Assembly: GCA_905373625.1 (NCBI GenBank)
Contig: CAJPTS010000020.1
Location: 1-16,047 of the forward strand
Source of the DNA: Bacteroidia bacterium
Lineage (GTDB): Bacteria > Bacteroidota > Bacteroidia > Bacteroidales > CAJPTX01
DNA: 16,047 bases
Direction of reading: 5' to 3'
Position 1 is the first letter of the stretch. Every line of letters starts with the position of its first letter. The notes below the pieces were generated by a model, which was not told the origin of the DNA, did no database searches, and saw only the letters and a program-made list of their open reading frames with translations. Shown in pieces: positions 13,369-16,047 of this stretch. The translations under genes were made by a program, and so were the position numbers.

Positions 13369-15735
13369 CTAACGCACTATGGTAACTGAGCCCGAGACGG
13401 GTTTCCACTTCTTTCCACCGCCTGGCGCATTGAATCGAATCACATAGTAATAGGTGCCCACGGGAAGCGGATCCTCCGTCCCTTTTACATTGCCGTCCCA
13501 GCCTTGCCCTATACCCGCACCTTTTGCATACCAGACGCTAACGCCTGAGCGTGTAAAGACCTCTACTTCTATGTTGGGGAGAAGGTCTTGCAGATGAGAG
13601 TAAAGGTTTATATTTTGTGGATCGCCATTATACAGCCAACGGTCATTGACGCCGTCGCCGTTGGGGGTAAATACATTTGGGACGCGGAGGCGTTCTACAA
13701 GACGAATGTATATATCTTGTTCGCTATAACACGTTTGGTTTATATCGGCGCGTGTCACTGCAACGGTCGCCGTGGTGCGGAGGAAGTCATATGTATACCC
13801 ATCCTTTGATACTGTACGGATCTCGTAACTTGGGTTCTGGAATGCGTCAGTGGGGAGCAGTAGGTCATACAAATATGCTTTACCCGACGAAGAGGGCGTA
13901 AAGATCCCCGCAGGCTTAATATCTAGCAACAACTGATGCCCCTTGCCGCCCGTTACTTGGAAACCGACTTCGGTTTTTGCTCCTTCCAGAACGCCAAGCG
14001 CAATACTATCGTAATAGTATAACACTTCGTTTGCCTGCCCAATATTTAAGCTCCGTTTCCGATCAATTACTTTACCATTGTACAGTACACCTGCATGGCT
14101 CACATTCGGGTCATAGGCAATTGAAACTGGGGGGACTACCTGTACTTGTTTGCTGTCAGAGACCAGACAGCCCGAGGTACTCTTGCCCGATACGGTAACC
14201 GAAGAACGATCGTATATGTGTGATTCTACGCGGAATAGGCGGCGTGCAGGGTCTTTGACTAATACTTTCCCGCGCACCTCTTTGTCGCCATCAAGGTTGT
14301 GATACACCAAGAACTCGTAAGGCTGAGCACTCGGATTACTTGGGTCGGTTTTCAGTAACGAGGCACGCGTAATGGCCAGATTAAACTCCAGTTCCTGTCC
14401 GTAACACACCACGGAGGGGAAGTTTAGAAGTTCTAATTTGGGCTGATTGGTTGCATCATACGGCATCTCAAAAGTGAAATTCGTATTACAGCCTCCTTGT
14501 TGGATGAGTAATGTATATTCGCCGTGCGGTAGCTTGTAGGGGGTTGAAGATTCTAGGCTCACGGGCTTCCCCTCCAGCTCTTTGACCTGTTCTGGCACTT
14601 GCTGCCATGTAACACGCTTAGCGCCCGTATTACCGCCTTCTATGGTTAGGTTCGTAAGTTCGCCATAAGATAGCTCTCCGTTCTCCTTGTATAAGGCGCA
14701 GGGCGCAAACGTAATTTGTGTTGGTGGTTTCTTTATCGCATAGTTCCGACTGCCAGGCACCGTGTGACTGAAGGTGTGTTCGCAACCGCGATTATCTACC
14801 ACGTCAACCTTCCATTCGCCTGGCAACACGCTGTCTAACGAGTTACGTTTGGTGATGATAGGCTGTAGGGCATTGCCCGCAACGTCGCGGAAGCGCCACG
14901 TAAAACGCACATAGCGTCCCGAAGCCCCTGTTACCTCTATGCGCACCTTGTCAACTTTATTGCCAGGACATAGTGCCTTTTCTGCGCCTTCTACCACGAA
15001 AGTTGCATCCCAAGGGGGCGTATCTTTTACCTCATAAATCTTGTTGTACTTGAAAATACATTGATCTGCATTCTCAATCCAAACTTTGTAGAAGCCGATG
15101 GCAAGTCCCTCAAAGATCCCAGTCCCGTTTACGGCTATTACGACATCGCCCACCTCCTGCTCGTTCGGGTTACTCGTAGCATTTTGGGTAGAAAGAAGAA
15201 TGTAGCGTATCGCTTCGCCGCCTTCACGCGCCACGATTATGCCTGTGCTTCCACCAGGGCAGAGGACATCGGAGACCTGCACATGCGCAGGATCTAATAC
15301 AATATTTTTGGGAATAGGGACGGGCTGACCTCCGCCGTCTTTCAGATGATCTGCAAGTTGGAAAGGAGTTGGTGAGTTTGGCGAGTCGTCAAATATCCAG
15401 AGCTTTGATTCGCCGTATACTAGAGGAAGTCCCTTCTGAACTCCTGCTTTTATTTCAGCTTGCGGTGTGGTAGGGGCTGGAGCATCATCGGCTGTCAGTG
15501 CGTACCGATAAAAAGCAGGGGCTGGTGGTACAGAATAGGGTACTCCTCCTGTCACTATCACTTGCGCCTGATAGGATACGCCAACGGCGGGACACTTCGA
15601 GGTGATATTGTGCGATACCACGTTTATACTGGGTTGTGCTTCCAGCGTATTGTGCATGCATAACAACCCGAGTGTAACTATGGTAAAACGTACAAAAAAG
15701 CCCGTCTGTCGGAACAGTGCAACAAAGAACTCCAT
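13369..15735 (-). CDS. Secreted multi-module protein with type B T9SS (gliding-motility) C-terminal domain
   Basis: The product is 788 residues from the ATG at 15735. A signal peptide ends near residue 33 (HNTLEA, then QPS). The last ~104 residues (685-788) are the CHU_C/gliding-motility C-terminal domain: VPNVFTPNGDGVND, a central EVFTRSGVSVW, GWDGN, then PVGTYYYVIRF. This type B signal directs export by the type IX system. Between lie four degenerate Ig-like modules resembling SprB repeats, each bounded by a cysteine pair: Cys159/226, 256/318, 346/416 and 444/523. Further single cysteines are 48 and 669. A surface adhesin or structural role is likely but unproven. The frame extends to a GTG at 15798, but that codon overlaps a consensus -7 box. 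The 15735 ATG gives a proper signal peptide and follows GGGGAGAG. It heads the PorP/SprF-DUF2851 unit. Confidence 0.88.
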   Translation of the reverse strand: MEFFVALFRQTGFFVRFTIVTLGLLCMHNTLEAQPSINVVSHNITSKCPAVGVSYQAQVIVTGGVPYSVPPAPAFYRYALTADDAPAPTTPQAEIKAGVQKGLPLVYGESKLWIFDDSPNSPTPFQLADHLKDGGGQPVPIPKNIVLDPAHVQVSDVLCPGGSTGIIVAREGGEAIRYILLSTQNATSNPNEQEVGDVVIAVNGTGIFEGLAIGFYKVWIENADQCIFKYNKIYEVKDTPPWDATFVVEGAEKALCPGNKVDKVRIEVTGASGRYVRFTWRFRDVAGNALQPIITKRNSLDSVLPGEWKVDVVDNRGCEHTFSHTVPGSRNYAIKKPPTQITFAPCALYKENGELSYGELTNLTIEGGNTGAKRVTWQQVPEQVKELEGKPVSLESSTPYKLPHGEYTLLIQQGGCNTNFTFEMPYDATNQPKLELLNFPSVVCYGQELEFNLAITRASLLKTDPSNPSAQPYEFLVYHNLDGDKEVRGKVLVKDPARRLFRVESHIYDRSSVTVSGKSTSGCLVSDSKQVQVVPPVSIAYDPNVSHAGVLYNGKVIDRKRSLNIGQANEVLYYYDSIALGVLEGAKTEVGFQVTGGKGHQLLLDIKPAGIFTPSSSGKAYLYDLLLPTDAFQNPSYEIRTVSKDGYTYDFLRTTATVAVTRADINQTCYSEQDIYIRLVERLRVPNVFTPNGDGVNDRWLYNGDPQNINLYSHLQDLLPNIEVEVFTRSGVSVWYAKGAGIGQGWDGNVKGTEDPLPVGTYYYVIRFNAPGGGKKWKPVSGSVTIVR

Positions 15736-15797
15736 CTCTCCCCAGTCCAAAAACGCTAAAAAACAATCAATTAGAATGATATGTTTTCTGCCACACA

Positions 15798-15805
15798 CAA
15801 AAGTA
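15798..15805 (-). promoter_or_regulatory. Predicted promoter -7 box for the T9SS substrate / PorP / DUF2851 unit
   Basis: On the minus strand this reads TACTTTTG, an exact TAnnTTTG match. Transcription would start near 15791, giving a leader of about 56 nt to the ATG at 15735. The GTG at 15798 shares its first base with the end of this box and so would not be transcribed. Confidence 0.6.
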
Positions 15806-15923
15806 GCGTTTTCTTAAAAAACAATCACCCTGTAATATTAACGGTTAGCCCTCTCGCCTGTTTCGCTTATAAGCTTTGCGGCGATAACATTTTTGAGTAG
15901 GAACTTTTTTTTTAGGTTAAATG

Positions 15924-15957
15924 GCACGTCTGGTTCGAGTCTTTACGCAAGACGTGC
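15924..15957. other. Inverted repeat GCACGTCT / AGACGTGC
   Basis: A perfect 8-bp stem (15924-15931 with 15950-15957) encloses an 18-nt loop. AAAA follows on the plus side and no T tract follows the stem on either strand, so it is not a typical terminator. It could be an operator or a structured RNA element. Function unknown. Confidence 0.4.
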
Positions 15958-16047
15958 AAAATAGCAACACGCATGGGAGGGAATATTTCTATCTATTGGT
16001 GTCCGGTAAAAATTTCAGAAGTGTCTTTTATGGCATGCAAAGCCTGA

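Larger units (their letters stand above)
15736..16047. other. Right-end non-coding region (312 bases)
   Basis: It contains the leader and promoter of the T9SS substrate gene, then AT-rich sequence with a T9 run near 15906, a hairpin at 15924-15957, and an unresolved edge. I see no convincing gene. A plus-strand ATG at 15922 gives only 13 codons. A minus-strand frame is open from the edge to a TAG at 15993, encoding QALHAIKDTSEIFTGHQ, and might be the tail of a neighbouring gene. Confidence 0.5.

Noticed and set aside
15736..15798. GTG-initiated 21-residue extension of the T9SS substrate
   Set aside because: The GTG overlaps the consensus -7 box, and the extension would bury the signal peptide.
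15932..15941. GGTTCGAGTC, resembling a tRNA T-arm
   Set aside because: It sits in the loop of an unrelated hairpin, and no acceptor, D or anticodon arms can be drawn around it.

Overview
The window looks like chromosome from a Bacteroidota bacterium, most likely an asaccharolytic, protein-fermenting relative of Porphyromonas. Three things point that way. An S46 dipeptidyl peptidase carries the DPP11 specificity residue. A di-haem type fumarate reductase is encoded in the order C-A-B. A type IX secretion substrate with a gliding-motility type C-terminal domain sits next to a PorP/SprF protein. Several intergenic regions also carry the Bacteroidota -7 promoter word TAnnTTTG, and the assigned genes have few strong Shine-Dalgarno sites. 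The genus is an inference; no rRNA gene or marker settles it.

Layout. 1-1054 (minus): N-terminal two thirds of a YifB/ComM-type AAA+ protein, cut by the window edge. 1055-1362: divergent promoter region. 1363-3507 (plus): secreted Asp/Glu-specific dipeptidyl peptidase 11. 3508-3744: intergenic heptamer repeats, then a consensus promoter for frdCAB. 3745-7161 (plus): fumarate reductase membrane anchor, flavoprotein and iron-sulfur subunits, closed by a strong UUCG-loop terminator. 7334-8059 (minus): HEPN-like/CBS-pair protein. 8219-9157 (minus): thioredoxin reductase, followed by its own UUCG-loop terminator. 9217-10512 (minus): AlgE-like outer-membrane barrel, probably cotranscribed with trxB. 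10513-11112: a 600-base gap with two further heptamer repeat loci, an orphan consensus promoter, a candidate small RNA and a possible 27-residue small ORF. 11113-15735 (minus): a three-gene unit made of a T9SS type B substrate, a PorP/SprF protein and a DUF2851 protein. 15736-16047: its promoter region, a hairpin, and an unresolved right edge.

How the genes fit together. DPP11 releases acidic dipeptides from extracellular protein. Aspartate from such peptides can be converted to fumarate, which the frdCAB enzyme reduces to succinate with menaquinol. The peptidase and the anaerobic respiratory enzyme therefore form a plausible metabolic neighbourhood, although frd has its own promoter. The T9SS substrate and the PorP/SprF protein are a classic cargo/partner pair.

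The most unusual non-coding signal is a degenerate 7-base tandem repeat family (consensus about G-T/A-A-C-T-T-N). It occurs at three loci, two of them next to a shared GCGACAAGCG-containing word. Three extended reading frames were trimmed to internal start codons: frdC, the AlgE-like gene and the T9SS substrate.
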